Below are positions 44,416-56,603 of a DNA stretch of 64,000 bases, in pieces. Under the pieces are notes generated by a model, which saw only the letters and a list, made by a program, of their open reading frames with translations, did not search any database and had not been told where the DNA came from. The stretch lies in NCBI GenBank assembly GCA_003116995.1, contig BDSL01000128.1, positions 124,001 to 188,000 on the forward strand, read 5' to 3'. Origin of the DNA: Yamagishiella unicocca (taxonomy: Eukaryota; Chlorophyta; Chlorophyceae; Chlamydomonadales; Volvocaceae). Made by a program: the position numbers and the translations under genes. Numbering within the stretch: position 1 is the first letter of the stretch; the number at the start of each line of letters is the position of its first letter.

Positions 44416-45982
44416 CTTTGCGGCAACTCCTAGGCGTGGTCAGGGTCAAGTCTTTGTCATATTTAGTCAAGTCAGAAGTCAATTTCACGGGCTATTTCGA
44501 GTTGTGGACGGTAGCCAACAGGCTAGACGCTGTGCCGTCGGTTGCAGGTTCGTTTGCACGACGCTAGTCTGACCGCTTCGACCTTCGAGTTTACTTGCCG
44601 AATGGTTTTGTATAAGTCCATTGCAAATTATTTAAAACTGCTTAACGGGAGGTGCGTTCGCTCAGTAGAGGGAATGAAGCTTGAAAGGGCGATTTACTGG
44701 CACAATATTACGTCCATACCCTGCCGACATCACATCCATTTGGCATGTGGGCGTATTGCAAACAGGGGTTGTGGTCCATTCTTCGAAGTTTGTAACCTGG
44801 ATGTAATCGCCGCATGACCCTTAAGCCTTGTCACCTTGTGCAAGTTAGTAGTCATGGCGAACAACGCAAGTATGAGCCGAATTGGCTGTCGCTGACATGC
44901 GAGACCCCTGAAAACACAGGCAAATCGTCAGCATGAGCATCCTAGAAGACCTTTGGGGGACCTTTCAGATGCATGCCGCGTCCATGCCCGTTGCATTCGA
45001 GGCTCTCAAATGACAGTACTACCGCAAGTTATATGCCATTTCTATGTGTTATCCGATGAGGGTTTACGGTCAGCCACTCTATGACCTATCTACGTACGAA
45101 CAATCCCCGCATCAGTAACGTATGTATGATGATAGAGAGACAATACCTATTCTCTAGGATACGAGTGTAACAAGACTTGAGTCGCTCTGCTCCGCCGCCA
45201 TGGATATCTACGTTCAACACTATGAATACATGAGAACATGCCGAACATTCGCACAGGGTACCCTCGTATGGCCGGACCTCGGTGGCAGCCCCAAAACACA
45301 ACGCAGAGCAACTATGGGGCTTTTGAGTGACGTGTTTCTTCCGCAATTACCGTTGGACCAGGATGATACTTGCAATTGCATAAAAGGAGAATATCTTCTT
45401 ATCCGTTTGGTTTACATAAGCATCGAATGAAAAAGCATGACATTGATGCGTTGCAAACGCAACATGGTATCTGTTGCGCCCACAGTCAACACAGCAAAAC
45501 CAAGGCAAGCTCGTCAACTGTGCCCTTATGTATACTCCGTAAGTGCACGTTATTGCACATCACCATCGCTCCAACGTCATATCGCCCGCAGTCCGATCTG
45601 TGTCCGAACGAAACACAACGCTTGAAAGAAAGTTACAGACGGCTTGGGTCAGGTCTTGGCGCCCTTTTGGGGCGCTATACCAGCTGCCGTGCACTCCCGC
45701 TGCGTGTCTCCGTACATGGCCGAAGAGTAAGCTGTAAAACAAGCCCCTCTAATGGAAGCGCAGAGCCTTTAGAGAACGAACACTAGCGCGTATGGCCATG
45801 GTCCACACTGCTACGCCACATACGATCCGACATGTCGTTCCGCATACAATTAAACAGTTATGAGACAACTAGGTATCGCACTTTCCATGCGCTTCCAATT
45901 CACGCCCAAGACAACCGCACACCCTTAACACCCTAGTATACCCCCGACGAAGTATTGGTAAGTATCGCGCGTGCAGTTCCAT
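44416..45982. other. Intergenic region, HMGB to FBF1-like gene
   Basis: About 1.6 kb, unusually AT-rich compared with the genes, without a supportable gene. It must hold the FBF1-like promoter and 5' UTR and the HMGB 3' UTR. A short upstream non-coding exon of the FBF1-like gene could lie here. Confidence 0.55.
45633..45637 (-). terminator. Candidate poly(A) signal TGTAA (HMGB gene)
   Basis: Reverse-strand TGTAA about 350 bases past the stop at 45983-45985; another lies at 45412-45416. Confidence 0.4.
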
Positions 45983-47480
45983 CTACTCGTCCTCATCGTC
46001 AACGTCCTCCTCATCGTCGCTGCCACCATCGTCGCCGTCATCCTCGTCATCATCTTCTTCCTCCTCCGCAGCCTTCTTTGCCGGCGCCGGCTTTGCCTTA
46101 GCCTTCGGCTTTGCAGCGGGGGCAGCGGCTTCCCCTCCCTTATACGCCTCGATCGCCTTTGTGTAGCGCTCCTTGTCCTTCTTGGCCATGTCCTCATACT
46201 CGGTCTTGTCCTCAGCGCTGAGGGCTTTCCACCTCTCACCCAGCACCTTCCCAACGTCGCCAAACGCAATCCCTGTAGGCCAGAGAATTCGTCGGGTGGA
46301 AATTGTTAGCTACAAAAATTATGATTAACGCATGAATGTTGTACTGCTTACAAGTCGAAAATACGTGAGTAAAAGTGCGGTTCTGGTATACATGCATGCA
46401 GGAACATAGCAGGAACCACTCACCGGGGTTATCAGACTTGACCTTATCACGCGTGGCGTTCGAGAAGTACATGAACGCTGTCAGGTTCTTCTTGGGAGCA
46501 TTTGGGTCCTTGACCTTTTTCTCCTTCTTGGCCTTGCCACCCTCATCTGCCTTCTTGGCCTTGCCCTTGGGCTCAGGCTTGGCCTTGGCCGGCGGCTTCT
46601 CAGCTGTAATAACAGGTGCGCACGCAGCGACGCGACTTAAGAACAAGGTTGACAGCAGCGTTACATATGCAGCGGAAATGCATTGTAAAAACACACCGTG
46701 GGTAAACACACGGTTGTCGACTGGTCGCTCATCGGAACCGTGGGCGGAATATTGCGCATCCATCATCGCCGTGTTATATAAGAACAAGTTATCTTGGAAT
46801 CACTTACCCTTGGCAGCCTTCTTGGGGCGCTCGCTCTCCTCCTTGGGCTCGTCCTTCCGCTTGGTCTTGCCCTTAGGAGCCTCTGGAATTGCAGAAGGTA
46901 TAAAAAAGGACAGAGAAGCTGTGGACGAACGGTGCAAGCAGCGGGCTATCATGTGGTCCAAACGAATCCACCAGTTGGGCAAGTCTATCGTGGTGGGGTA
47001 TGACTGCGGCCAATCGGGGAATAGCTGCAGTCCCGGTGTATGGGATAACGGTCTTCGACCCTTCCCTATACAGCGTTCGAGGACAGCACTATTGGGAACT
47101 GGTGCCAGAAGACGTAGAAGATAGGCGCGTTAAACCTTCCGTAAGAGTGGGTCAATAGGATGACCCATGCCCCCTGTTTACCCTCCTAGGACAGCACTTC
47201 CCCGAACTAACAGCACTACAGTGCAAATTTATACAAGCCACGCAAGGACAGGACGTTTGACCCGTGGGTCAATATGCTAGTAGGCGGCGCTTGGATGTCG
47301 CAAACAGCCATGGCGAAGTCTAGTGAAGTGCGTCGTCCAAACGCGGACGCAGCTACTCAACACACATTGTGGCTACTCAAAGTGATAACAATTCAGCTTG
47401 TAACACGGTACAAGCGTAATCGGCCTGGCGGCGTCTAGCACCTCACCTGCGGTCTTCTTGGTCTCCTTTACGCCTGCCAT
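45983..47480 (-). CDS. HMGB-type single HMG-box chromatin protein
   Basis: Four exons in consistent phase: 47480-47447, 46882-46808, 46603-46424, 46272-45983 (TAG); 192 residues. A Lys-rich N-terminus (about 1-68, many KPKGK/KKEKK clusters) leads into one HMG box at about 69-140: [20 protein letters not shown], then [20 protein letters not shown] and [20 protein letters not shown]. An Ala/Lys/Pro linker is followed by an acidic tail (last 28 residues, almost all Asp/Glu/Gly). This is the standard basic-HMG-acidic layout of plant HMGB proteins, nuclear architectural factors that bend DNA. The box is split by an intron after DNPG. A 12-bp palindrome lies in intron 1. Confidence 0.95.
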
Positions 47481-49927
47481 CGTCGCCTCTGATGGAGAGT
47501 AACAGCAGAAGCCTAGACGTCCTTTCGGATGATAATGGCCACGTTTTCAAACGCAGTTGGGCTCACGGTCGTGTCGGAAGGACCAAGTGCTCGCGCGCGA
47601 ATCTCGGTAAACTTGATGTTATAGTATCTTGGCCGCTATGAAGCTTGAGCACAATATATTTTCTATTTCAAAGGAGACTTCATGTATGCTCTCGTGCCGC
47701 GCGGCCCTTTTTGACTTTTCGAGCGCGCGAGCCCGCCCTGGACCCCCATGCAAGCGAGAGGGGGGGGTCAGTGCGTTTGACTATCTGCAAACGATAGCTG
47801 TTGCAATCAAGAGCAGTCAATGTCTTCAGAGTTTTCTATTCACTGTGCACCTATGGCATTATTCGCATTTTCTTGTGAGCATCCTTTGTCCTGATGCTCG
47901 CGTCGCAACCAACACTTGTGCTCCTCGCGCCTCGTTATAATAGTTATATTGTCTTCACACTGTGGGCATGAGCGCGTACGCAGAAGGGCTGGGCTAAGAA
48001 TTTCCCGGGCGCCAGATCAATTACCATCTTACCAGCTCTTCTCCCACACCGTCCGAGGGAAAGTCACGAAACGGTATGTCCAGTATGTATTAGGAAAGGT
48101 TGTGGATTTAGGTATCACGCTTGGGCGAACGCTGGGCTGCGTACCAAACCTCACCGCAGATTGAGGTTTGGTAAGGCGTGGAAAGAGCATACTTTGTAGC
48201 TCTTTGGGGGAGCTTAATGCCAAGGGTGTGTGAAAGGAGATGGCGCTATGCTTTGTGTGTGGGGGGATACCCTTGGGTATGCACCGAATAAGTACCAGGA
48301 CTGCTGGTCCTGAACACCGTCGCAATCATCAGCTTCCTCAAAAGGCCATCAATCCCACGTGTGGCTGTGGCGACCAAAACTTTGCCGCTGCTGCTGCAAA
48401 CGCCACAGTCGGACACCCCCTTCAAACTGGGCTTTGCCTGCACCATGCCTTTCCCTTGGCGTGGAGTCAGCACTCTGGGGATTGAAATGTAGTTACCATG
48501 GGTTAGTTACCCCCCTGGAAAGGAGGATTGCAGAGATTGGTGTTGTATCATGCGTTTGGCGCAGCTTCCATGCGATGAGCCTGACACATGCTCGCACGGC
48601 GCAGTTATCCACACTGAAAAGTTAACTCCAGCCGCCCTGATGCCACCGGTTTTGACGGGGCGTTCTAAAGGATTGTACGTTGAACTAGGTTGAACGTTTT
48701 TCAGCCTGACTCAGGCGTAGCCCTCGTACGGGGAATGCAGCAATGTTTATGCTGCTGGAAGTGGCGTGAGAAACAGTGAGGTATATGGGCTGCATAATAG
48801 CCAATCCAACGCCGAGGAGCGAAGGCGTTGCGGGTGCCAAAGGCTGGGTCGAGGCTGAGGCCAAACACATTACGCCAGAGGCTGAGGTCTATCGCTCGGG
48901 ACAGGGGATTGCCTGATCAGGACCGCTGTCTTTGGCAGTAAAACCGCCCTGCAGGCTTCTTGAACATGGCGAGCGTGATACCGCAGTTTAACTTCCGGAA
49001 CACCATGACAGCTGCCACCTCTTTCAAACGGGGAAGAATCCAACCTGCGGTGGTATGCGCTGAATGGATTGAGGTAAACGGCGGAGATGCGAGGACCCCT
49101 AGCCATGCGCATGAGGCGTTGGCCGTTGAGTGGATGTCGATTGCCTCACTACGACGGGGTCGGCCAGCGCGTGCAGCGGCACCGCGCAGATGACTGATTC
49201 GGTCTGCTCGATAGTACACATCGCAGACCGCATTTATATATTCGCACCTGCAGAGACTGTGAACAAATACCCGTCCCCCATTTTTCACGGCTGTTCGCCT
49301 TTGCTCATGGTCCTAGCCGACACTTTGCGATAACTACGCGCAGCCACCGGCAACTCGCATGCAGTAATTGTTGTCACGCTGTACCGGAATTGCACTGAAA
49401 CAAAGGCGTTGCGCGGTCGTCGCCGCTTGGAGCTGTAAGGGACTAAAAAACACCCATTTTCGCTTGGATTGGAGCTTTTGACCCGCATCACATCGCTGAT
49501 ATGTCATGGTTTTTGGACTGGTGGCGAAATGCCGTGCCCCAAGCGTGCAACGTGCAGACGTCAATATTCCTTAGCACCCTAGCTCAAAGGTGCATCAGGG
49601 TGCACGGTGACAACAGATAACCCTACTGATCTAACTCGAGTGGGCTCACGTCGCCTTGTCGCACCCAAACGCGCTGCAAACAGGCGCCAGGGCTGAGACT
49701 CTGGCTGGATCACGGTAAGAGCGCGCAGAACATGCCTTTACATCTCCACACGCCGGCGGCTGCGACCCAGTAGCACACGCACGCACGCTACGGCCGACAC
49801 GCGGTTGCAATCGACCGCCTTTCCCTCTGCGCGCAGCGCAGCGAGAGTGCGAAGTTCCCTTGCTCGCACCTGGCTCCCCCACGTGCACCCAGCCCTCCAC
49901 ATCACAGTGCTGCCCAGGGCACACAGC
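47481..49927. other. Intergenic region, AUG7 to HMGB
   Basis: About 2.4 kb, both flanking genes on the minus strand, so it holds the AUG7 3' UTR and HMGB promoter. No supportable gene; a forward frame of about 100 codons near 47638 has no coding bias or homology that I recognise. Confidence 0.55.
49738..49742 (-). terminator. Candidate poly(A) signal TGTAA (AUG7)
   Basis: Reverse-strand TGTAA about 190 bases past the AUG7 stop at 49928-49930. Confidence 0.45.
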
Positions 49928-52900
49928 TCAGCATGTGCTGCCCATGGCAGGTGACGCCGCCGGCGGCGCAGAGCCGGCAGCTCGTATTACGTCCAGGGCT
50001 CTTCCGATATCTGGCTCCGCCAGCACGCGCTGCTCCACTGCGATGCGCCCGTGCATCTGCTCCACCGCTCCCTGGCCGGCGTGCACTAGCTGTGACAGGT
50101 TGTGCTGGTCCAGAAGCTGCAGTTGCGCGCAGCAACGCGGCAGGATGGGCGGATGCCCATGGTCAACAGCCCATCACGGTGAAGCCATGGAGAAGTAGAC
50201 GTGTGTCATTCAAAGAGGCGAGGAAGAGGACCGGAGAAATGTGCGGCAGCAGTGTCGTGGTGCGGCCCTTCCGACACTGCGACCGTGAGGTTAAACCTAG
50301 TCGGAGGTGCATTCCAGCGCTAGGGGCAGCGGAGCGCGAAGCTGCCAGCGGCGAGTTCGTGCGTGTACATTGTACGTTGTCGTGTCCCTCATCACCGGCT
50401 CAGGGCCCGACAGAGCCCTCCTTACCGTCAGGGGCGGCGCGCAGCTCACGATGCTGCTGTGCGCCTGCCGGATGCGCGCCAAGTCGGCTCCGAGGCGCCG
50501 GAGGGTGTCGTACCGCTGCAACAGCTCCGAAGCCATTGGACCCAGGCCGCACGTGTCTGCCGCCCGGCTGGCCGCGCACCACACGCCCAGACCGGTCTGC
50601 GCAGCAGGGACGGGAATGAGCCCAGGGGAACAAGAACCTTATTGCGCAGCAGGCTAGGACAGCTACTACCACACACGAGGCCAGGACGACTGCTGCGGCT
50701 CCCACCTGAAAGGTGTGGTAAAAGGAGGTCGAGGTCTCCAGCAGGTTTGCCAGCTCCACACGAGTGCCCTCGGCGTGCTGCTGCCACTCCGTCTCGCCCA
50801 CTACGGTCACCTGCGCGGTGGCTCGAGTAAGTTGCGGTGGGGAGCGTCGCTTCAGTCGTACCGTTGCCTAGCAGCCGTGCCCTGTCGCAACAAATACGCG
50901 CCTGGGCTTCTGCAACACCACTACTTTGGCACATCCAGAACAGCAATCTTGTTTTCCCAAAGGGATATGATACATCCCATGTCCCTTGGAGCCATGGTCT
51001 GGTTGGCAGTCAACATCGCTGCCTGCCCGGCCCCCACTCCCACCTCCGCTGCCAGCCTGGATTCCTCCGCCCGCAGCGCCGGCAGCTCGGCCTTTAACCG
51101 CTGCGCGCGCTGCTCCACAATGCTCGCCAGTTCAGGTGCCGGATGGTTTTGCCTGGAACGGGCGGAAACAAGGACCGGTGACATGGTGGGGCTGCGGGCT
51201 TTTACTGCCATTCTGCCGTCTTCCTCCACACATGGCCGACTGGAACGCGCACCAAGCGCCAGCTGAGTCACCCAAGGCTATGACACAGCTGCTTCTCCCT
51301 TCCCTCCCTACAAAACCGCCGCTCTCAGAGGTGCTGTTCGCCCTTCCCTTCCCCTCCTTCCCTCCTTCAGCTCAGTACGCACAAATAGGGCTGCAGGGCC
51401 GCCATGATGTCGCCGGGGAACCAGTTGCCCCCGCCCCCTGGCTCCAGAACCTGCGGAAGCCGCTCCACCAGGCCGTCCAGCAGCCGCAGCTCGCCATCCA
51501 ACGACTGCAAGCTCAGCAGCGGCCGCCCACCGCCGCCGTCATGCTGGCCGCCTCCGCTGCCGCCCCTGCTCGGCGTGCGCTGGCGCGGAATAGGGCTGGG
51601 CGCTAGGCTTGCCATGGAGCTGGGGGCGGGGCCTGGGCTTGGGGCGCGGCCGTGCGCGGCGCTGCTGGCAACTGCGGCAGCAGCGGTTGCCTCCCGGGTA
51701 TACTGCTGGTGTGCTGCAGCGAGGACGGCCAGCGATGTGAGAAGCCTCAGGGAGTCATCCTCCGAGGTGCTGCCCTGTCAAGGCGCGGCGGAGTGGCGGG
51801 TGGCGATGTGGGCGCGCGAGCAGCGGAGCAGCTAGGTGCGTTAGTTGATTCCGCGGACCCCTGTGCTCCCCTGCCTGGACATGGTGTAACGCCGCGCCCG
51901 AGTGCGCCCCCGACCGCTGCAGCCACACGACCACTTTTCAGCCACACGACCACTCGTTAGCCACACGACCACTCGTCAGCCATACGACCGCTCTTCAGCC
52001 TGCCCAAACCCTGTTTCGCGCGGCAGTGTTGGTTGATGACGGGCCGCCACGCGCCCACTCCTTTCATTGGCAGCCAGCCGTGTGTGCATTCCAGGGGGTG
52101 GAGACCCTCCAGCCGGTCACGCAGCACGGCACTTGCAGGCAACTCACCCGCACTTGGTCCGCTGTCGCTTGAAAGTCAACCGCATGGAGCATGCGCGCAA
52201 GACCTGGTCCCACCAGCCCAGGAGAGGGTCCAAGATAACTGAGGTGAGTTGGTGGGTCTGCCAGTACCAGAGAAGGCAGATAGTAGACCAAATGGGCGCA
52301 TAAAAGTCTGATTGAATGATATTTAAGCCACATGGATATGTAGGGTGCACCAATTCGCATAACACCTAGCTGGCGGCGGCCACGGATGTACAACGGCGTA
52401 GCCAGTCTATACTAGCGTTGTATAACTTGGCCGCCCTACGGGTAGTGGAATGGCGCCAGTGCCACTGTCTAACCAATGCCTACCCCCTTCACCTGACCTC
52501 CCCGCCTGGCACGATGCAGGGGCCAGCCCCCCTGTTGCGATATGTTCCAAAGCTCAATCATTTCCTATCTGGCATGCCGGTTATGCTTACGGTGTGCCTG
52601 TGCCTCCTCTGCCGATAGCCCGACAGGCAGGTCGACGTCTAGGATCCGTTGTTGCAGAGCGTTAACCAAGTCCGGCGTGAGCAACCTGATGGATAGAAGT
52701 GAGGTGCAGCCGCTGAGAGTTGGTCGTGGATGCAGAAACATAGCCTCGAACCTGACGAAGGCTGCCTTAAAGGCGCCGATCGCTAGTGGAGCTTCGCATA
52801 TTGTCAATCCTCACATACTTTTGTAGCAGGAATGTAATCATGGAGTACCGCTCTGGCCCAGGGTATAACACAGCCATTGTGGCCGGCGGAGATGACAGCT

Positions 52901-52949
52901 GCGTCAACGCGGCCTGCAGGCGCGAGAGCTGCTCCTGCTGCGCTGACAT
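49928..52949 (-). CDS. AUG7: Augmin complex subunit 7
   Basis: Eight exons, phases all joining: 52949-52819, 52685-52591, 52203-52148, 51774-51383, 51152-51044, 50810-50706, 50596-50426, 50116-49928 (TGA); 415 residues. Recognised from the plant AUG7 pattern: an N-terminal helix and then PGPERYSMITFLLQK (plant form has xGMERYALLEWLF), a mid-region ending NWFPGDIMAALQPYL, a coiled coil (LASIVEQRAQRLKAELPALR), ETSTSFYHTFQ, and GLGPMASELLQRYDTLRRLG followed by LARIRQAHSSI. Augmin binds existing microtubules and recruits gamma-tubulin for branching nucleation in spindles and cortical arrays. Relative to land-plant AUG7 (about 330 residues) this one is longer, mainly because of an Ala/Pro/Gly-rich insert in the 51774-51383 exon. 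It is divergent with the next gene. Confidence 0.8.
51920..52000. repeat. 19/20-bp tandem repeat, 4 copies
   Basis: AGCCACACGACCACTCGT-type units in the AUG7 intron 51775-52147. Confidence 0.9.
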
Positions 52950-53527
52950 TTGCTAGGTGTTATAGGCACAGGCTAATGCTTTTGGCAAGTCCGTCTCCGC
53001 GGAAATACAGTTCCTCGAGTAGTGCACGGGACCACGAGCATGGCGGGTTTGAGGCCGCGGTCATGTGAAATCTTCTACAAAGTTTAGGTTACAGCTACGG
53101 GGGACACCAGAGGAAGCCTGCAATCGGACAGTGGAACAGATGCCTGAGACAGCTGCCGTGGATTACGGGGTGCTCGAATTTCTGTGGACGACACAACACC
53201 CGCGACGTCCAGAAATAAAAATAATGTCTCAAGATAGCAAGGTTGTACTAAAAAATCTTACCTTGAATTTATCTAAGAATGCGCGTCCTCACTCATCGCG
53301 TCTTGGCGGGCAGCACATCCTGCCATCCGCGCGTGGTATGCAGGCGCACCTGCGTGGTGAAGGCATCTGCGGCGCCTACGGAGCCTATGTCTGAGGTACG
53401 GAAGTCTGCTAGAGTCCAACGTGAAACCCGGCTCTGATTGTAACTACTTGCAGAATGCCCTCACGAGCGAGTACATACGTTTCCGACCGCGCTCCCCACA
53501 AGGTTTTGTTTGTCTGATCCCATTAGG
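52950..53527. promoter_or_regulatory. Divergent promoter region (AUG7 / tandem Trx-GST protein)
   Basis: 578 bp between outward-facing start codons. A forward frame within it (ending 53394) shows no coding bias. AT-rich near 53215-53280. No specific element can be assigned. Confidence 0.5.
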
Positions 53528-56500
53528 ATGTCGTGCAATAGTTCCCAACCTCTCGTAAGCGTTGGCTCGCAGACCCCACTACCGGCCAAAACCGAGCTTC
53601 GCAACGTTGGACCTGAGCCAAAGCGCTTCACTGTAGCCGACGGGCAGCTGCTTGAGGTGAGGCGCAGGAAATGGGGACGGTTGGATGTGAACGGCGGTGT
53701 CGCGGCGTCAGGCGTCCTGCGTGGTAGGCTGCAAGCAGGTGGATTGTGGGAGGCCAGATAACGCTCCTTGGCGCGCGTGAGACGCATGGTGACACGTCAT
53801 CCGACCACCACCAAGCAGGAGCAGTTAGTGCATTTGAATCCAAACACTGAACGGTGCATTTTAGGACGTGATCTGCGTTGTTTCGTGAAGCAACCCCGAC
53901 GCCGCTCATGTCGTTGCTGCGCGCTAGGTGGCCACTGCGGCGCTGCCCGCGCTGCTGCGCCTGGGCAGCGGCGGCCTGAGCCTCGGGTACGGGGTGTCGC
54001 TGCCGGAGGATGACGGCAAGTACGCCGTGGCGCGAGTGGCTGGCCGCAAGGTGGCGGAGACATCGCAGGTGCGTGGCCTGCAGGGCAGGGAGAGGGCAGG
54101 GCAGCGCCGTGCAGATGGATTGCAGGGAGAGGCACGTGCCGCACGCTTCCGGTCGCCACGATGGGCATTGCCGACACCTCTCACCAGCCCGACGTGTGGG
54201 TTGGTGCGGATAACCGGCGCAGGGGGGGGAGTCCGCGCTTGCGCGGGGTGATATTTGGTGGTGGTGGTGGCGACGGCGGCGACAAAAGTTCGGGAGACAC
54301 TGAGTACGCGGGTGTGTTTGCGACCCGCGTGGTTCATGGAGGGTCTTGCAAGAACCACAGGGCATTCTGGATCCGTGGGGTAGTACATTTCGCGGGATGC
54401 CGCATCCGTCCGTGCACGTTTAGGTGTCATACCTGCCTCCCTGCTGACCCGCCCTCGTGTGTATGGCCGACCCCGACCTTCCCTCCCCCCTCCGTGTACC
54501 TCAGCAGATCGCCGGCCTGAAGCGCCCGGTGAAGACCCTGGAGCTGTACGAGTTCGAGGGCTGCCCCTTCTGCAAGAAGGTGCGCCGGGGGCAGGGCGCG
54601 AGACACTCGGGTGCGCACCGCCCACCAACCCAATCTTGGCCGCGCGCCCCATGGTGGCCGCACAACCCACGCGGGTCACTCACTCGATTGCTCAAGAAAG
54701 CTGGCGCGTTGACAGCACCGTGACGCGCCCAGCCACTGGCGCTCTCCCACTTGCGTCGGTGCGTGTGACCACGGCGCCTGCGCGTGCCCGTGTGCCCCTC
54801 CCCGCGTGGTACCGACGTGATGAACGCTTCCTCACCCTCTTGCCGCACACACCCCTGGCCGCGACCCACTCGGCCCGTTAGGTCCGTGAGGCCATTTGCA
54901 TCCTCGACCTGGACGTCATTGTCTACCCCTGCCCCAAGGACGGTGCCACCTGGCGGCCCAAGGTAGGGCAGGAAGGGGACCGGGGCCTTCAGCCGGGGCT
55001 GACACAGCGGGTCTGCGAGCTGGTCCTGAGGGGCTGACCTCGCATCAGTCGTTGTGTCGTACAAGTCATCGCGTAACGGCTGGTTCCCCGGATCCCTCCG
55101 CCTCCCCGTGTGACAGGCCATCGAGCTGGGCGGCAAGAAGCAGTTCCCCTTCCTCGTGGACGCGAACACGGGCAAGCAAATGTACGAGAGCGATGACATC
55201 ATCGCCTACCTGTTCCAGGTACGTGAGGGGAGCGCGACCTGGCCGGCAGACTAGCGCGGCGGCGGCGGTGTGACGGCCTCTGCGCTGGCGGCTAAGTTAC
55301 GGGATCTGCTGGTCTGGGGGCAGCGGCGAGGCGGCGGCAAGCATCATTAATGGAAGCGCCGCGATCAATGGCACATGGGCGCAGCTATCTCCCGCACCTC
55401 GCCGCCCTGAACGGCTCCGAGTGCCCGGGTCTGTGTCTAATACCTTCCCCCCCCCCGTGTCGCTCCCCCTGCCGTTTCCGTGTCAACGGTTTTCACGCCA
55501 CCCCCCGTGTCGCCCTCCACACAGGAGTACGGCAATGGCGCGGAGGTGCCGCTGGCGCTCCGCCTGGGCGCCCTCACCACCATCACGTGCGCTCTGGGGG
55601 CAGCTCCCAGGTGAGCCTGTTGTCTCATCGTTGTCGTCAGTTTACGTCAGTCGGTTGGTCAGTTGCTTGGTCGCCGCGGAGGTGCCGCTGGCGCAGCGCA
55701 CCACAGACAACTCCAAATGTGGGTCGCGGCCAGTGCACCGGACAGACAACTGGTGAGGCTATCAGTCAACGTTAACGGTCCTCTCTCGCGCCTTCGCTCT
55801 CCCGCCGCGCGCGTCTGCCCATGTTTCCGCAGGGCTGGCCGCGGCAACTACTACCGCAAGTCCCGGCTGCCTGCTCAGCCGCTGGTGTTCTGGGGCTACG
55901 AGATCAGTCCTTTCGTGAAGCTGGCGCGGGAGGTGCGTCAAATGAGTGGGCCGGCGGGCTGGGGAACCGGAGCCGGGCCCGGTGCTCGGCCGTGGTTCCG
56001 ACCAGCCATCCCGACCAGCCATCCACATCGGCAAAAGCGGGGTCTCAGTTTACCAACGACTCATTTACCTGTCCCGGGCTTTCAGGGGTTTGCTTGATCG
56101 TGCGTGCTAGCGCGAAAAACGGGTGTACATTCTCGCCAAGGAATCCGATCAGCATGTAAGCTAATGTTGGGGGGGGGCGCATTTCCGCTGTGTCACAGGT
56201 CCTCTGCGAGCTGGAGCTGCCGTACCTGTACCGCACCGTGGCGCGTGGCAGCCCCACACGTCAAGAGCTGCTGGACGAGCGGGGGGTGTTCCAGGTGCGA
56301 GCCGCACTGCGTCGGCTAGGCAGCGGGGCGGTCTGTACTCATATGCTGACAGCCCGTGTTGGAGCCGAGCTGCTGCCCTTTCAATGTGCCCAGACTCCTC
56401 CAGTTCGGAAGCTATGCGCGTAGGGGTCAGTGCAGGCCCGCCCTTCGGGGTATGTTGGCCATGGTCATCAACTGACGGGGCGCCTTGCGTGTCCGCTGTC

Positions 56501-56603
56501 GTACCAGGTGCCGTACCTCGAGGACCCTAACGAGGGCGTCTACCTCTTCGAGTCGTCGGCCATCGTCAAGTACCTGAATGACACGTACGCCGTCAAGGCT
56601 TGA
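53528..56603 (+). CDS. Tandem thioredoxin-fold / GST N-terminal-like protein, probably plastidial
   Basis: Ten exons with consistent phases: 53528-53656, 53928-54068, 54508-54579, 54882-54962, 55117-55218, 55525-55610, 55833-55932, 56199-56294, 56508-56603 plus no further (TGA 56601-56603); 300 residues in nine exons. After a Ser-rich, acid-poor N-terminus (possible transit peptide) and a hydrophobic Gly-rich lead (ALLRLGSGGLSLGYGVSL), two GST-N/glutaredoxin-like folds follow. Fold 1: LELYEFEGCPFCKKVREA, QFPFLVDANTG, MYESDDIIAYL. Fold 2: FWGYEISPFVKLARE, ELELPYLYRTVARGSP, VPYLEDPNEG, LFESSAIVKYLNDTYA. This is the arrangement of the Arabidopsis plastid family containing At5g03880. Fold 1 has a CPFC site; the matching place in fold 2 is SPFV, so only one can be redox-active. 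Substrate unknown. The start ATG is a choice: it gives an unbroken frame, but an upstream exon is possible. Confidence 0.85.

Noticed and set aside
47638..47940. Forward frame of about 100 codons upstream of the HMGB gene
   Set aside because: AT-rich codons unlike the neighbouring genes and no recognisable domain.
53065..53394. Forward frame as an upstream exon of the Trx-GST gene
   Set aside because: No coding bias, no splice donor joining in phase to the exon at 53528, and it runs into a stop.
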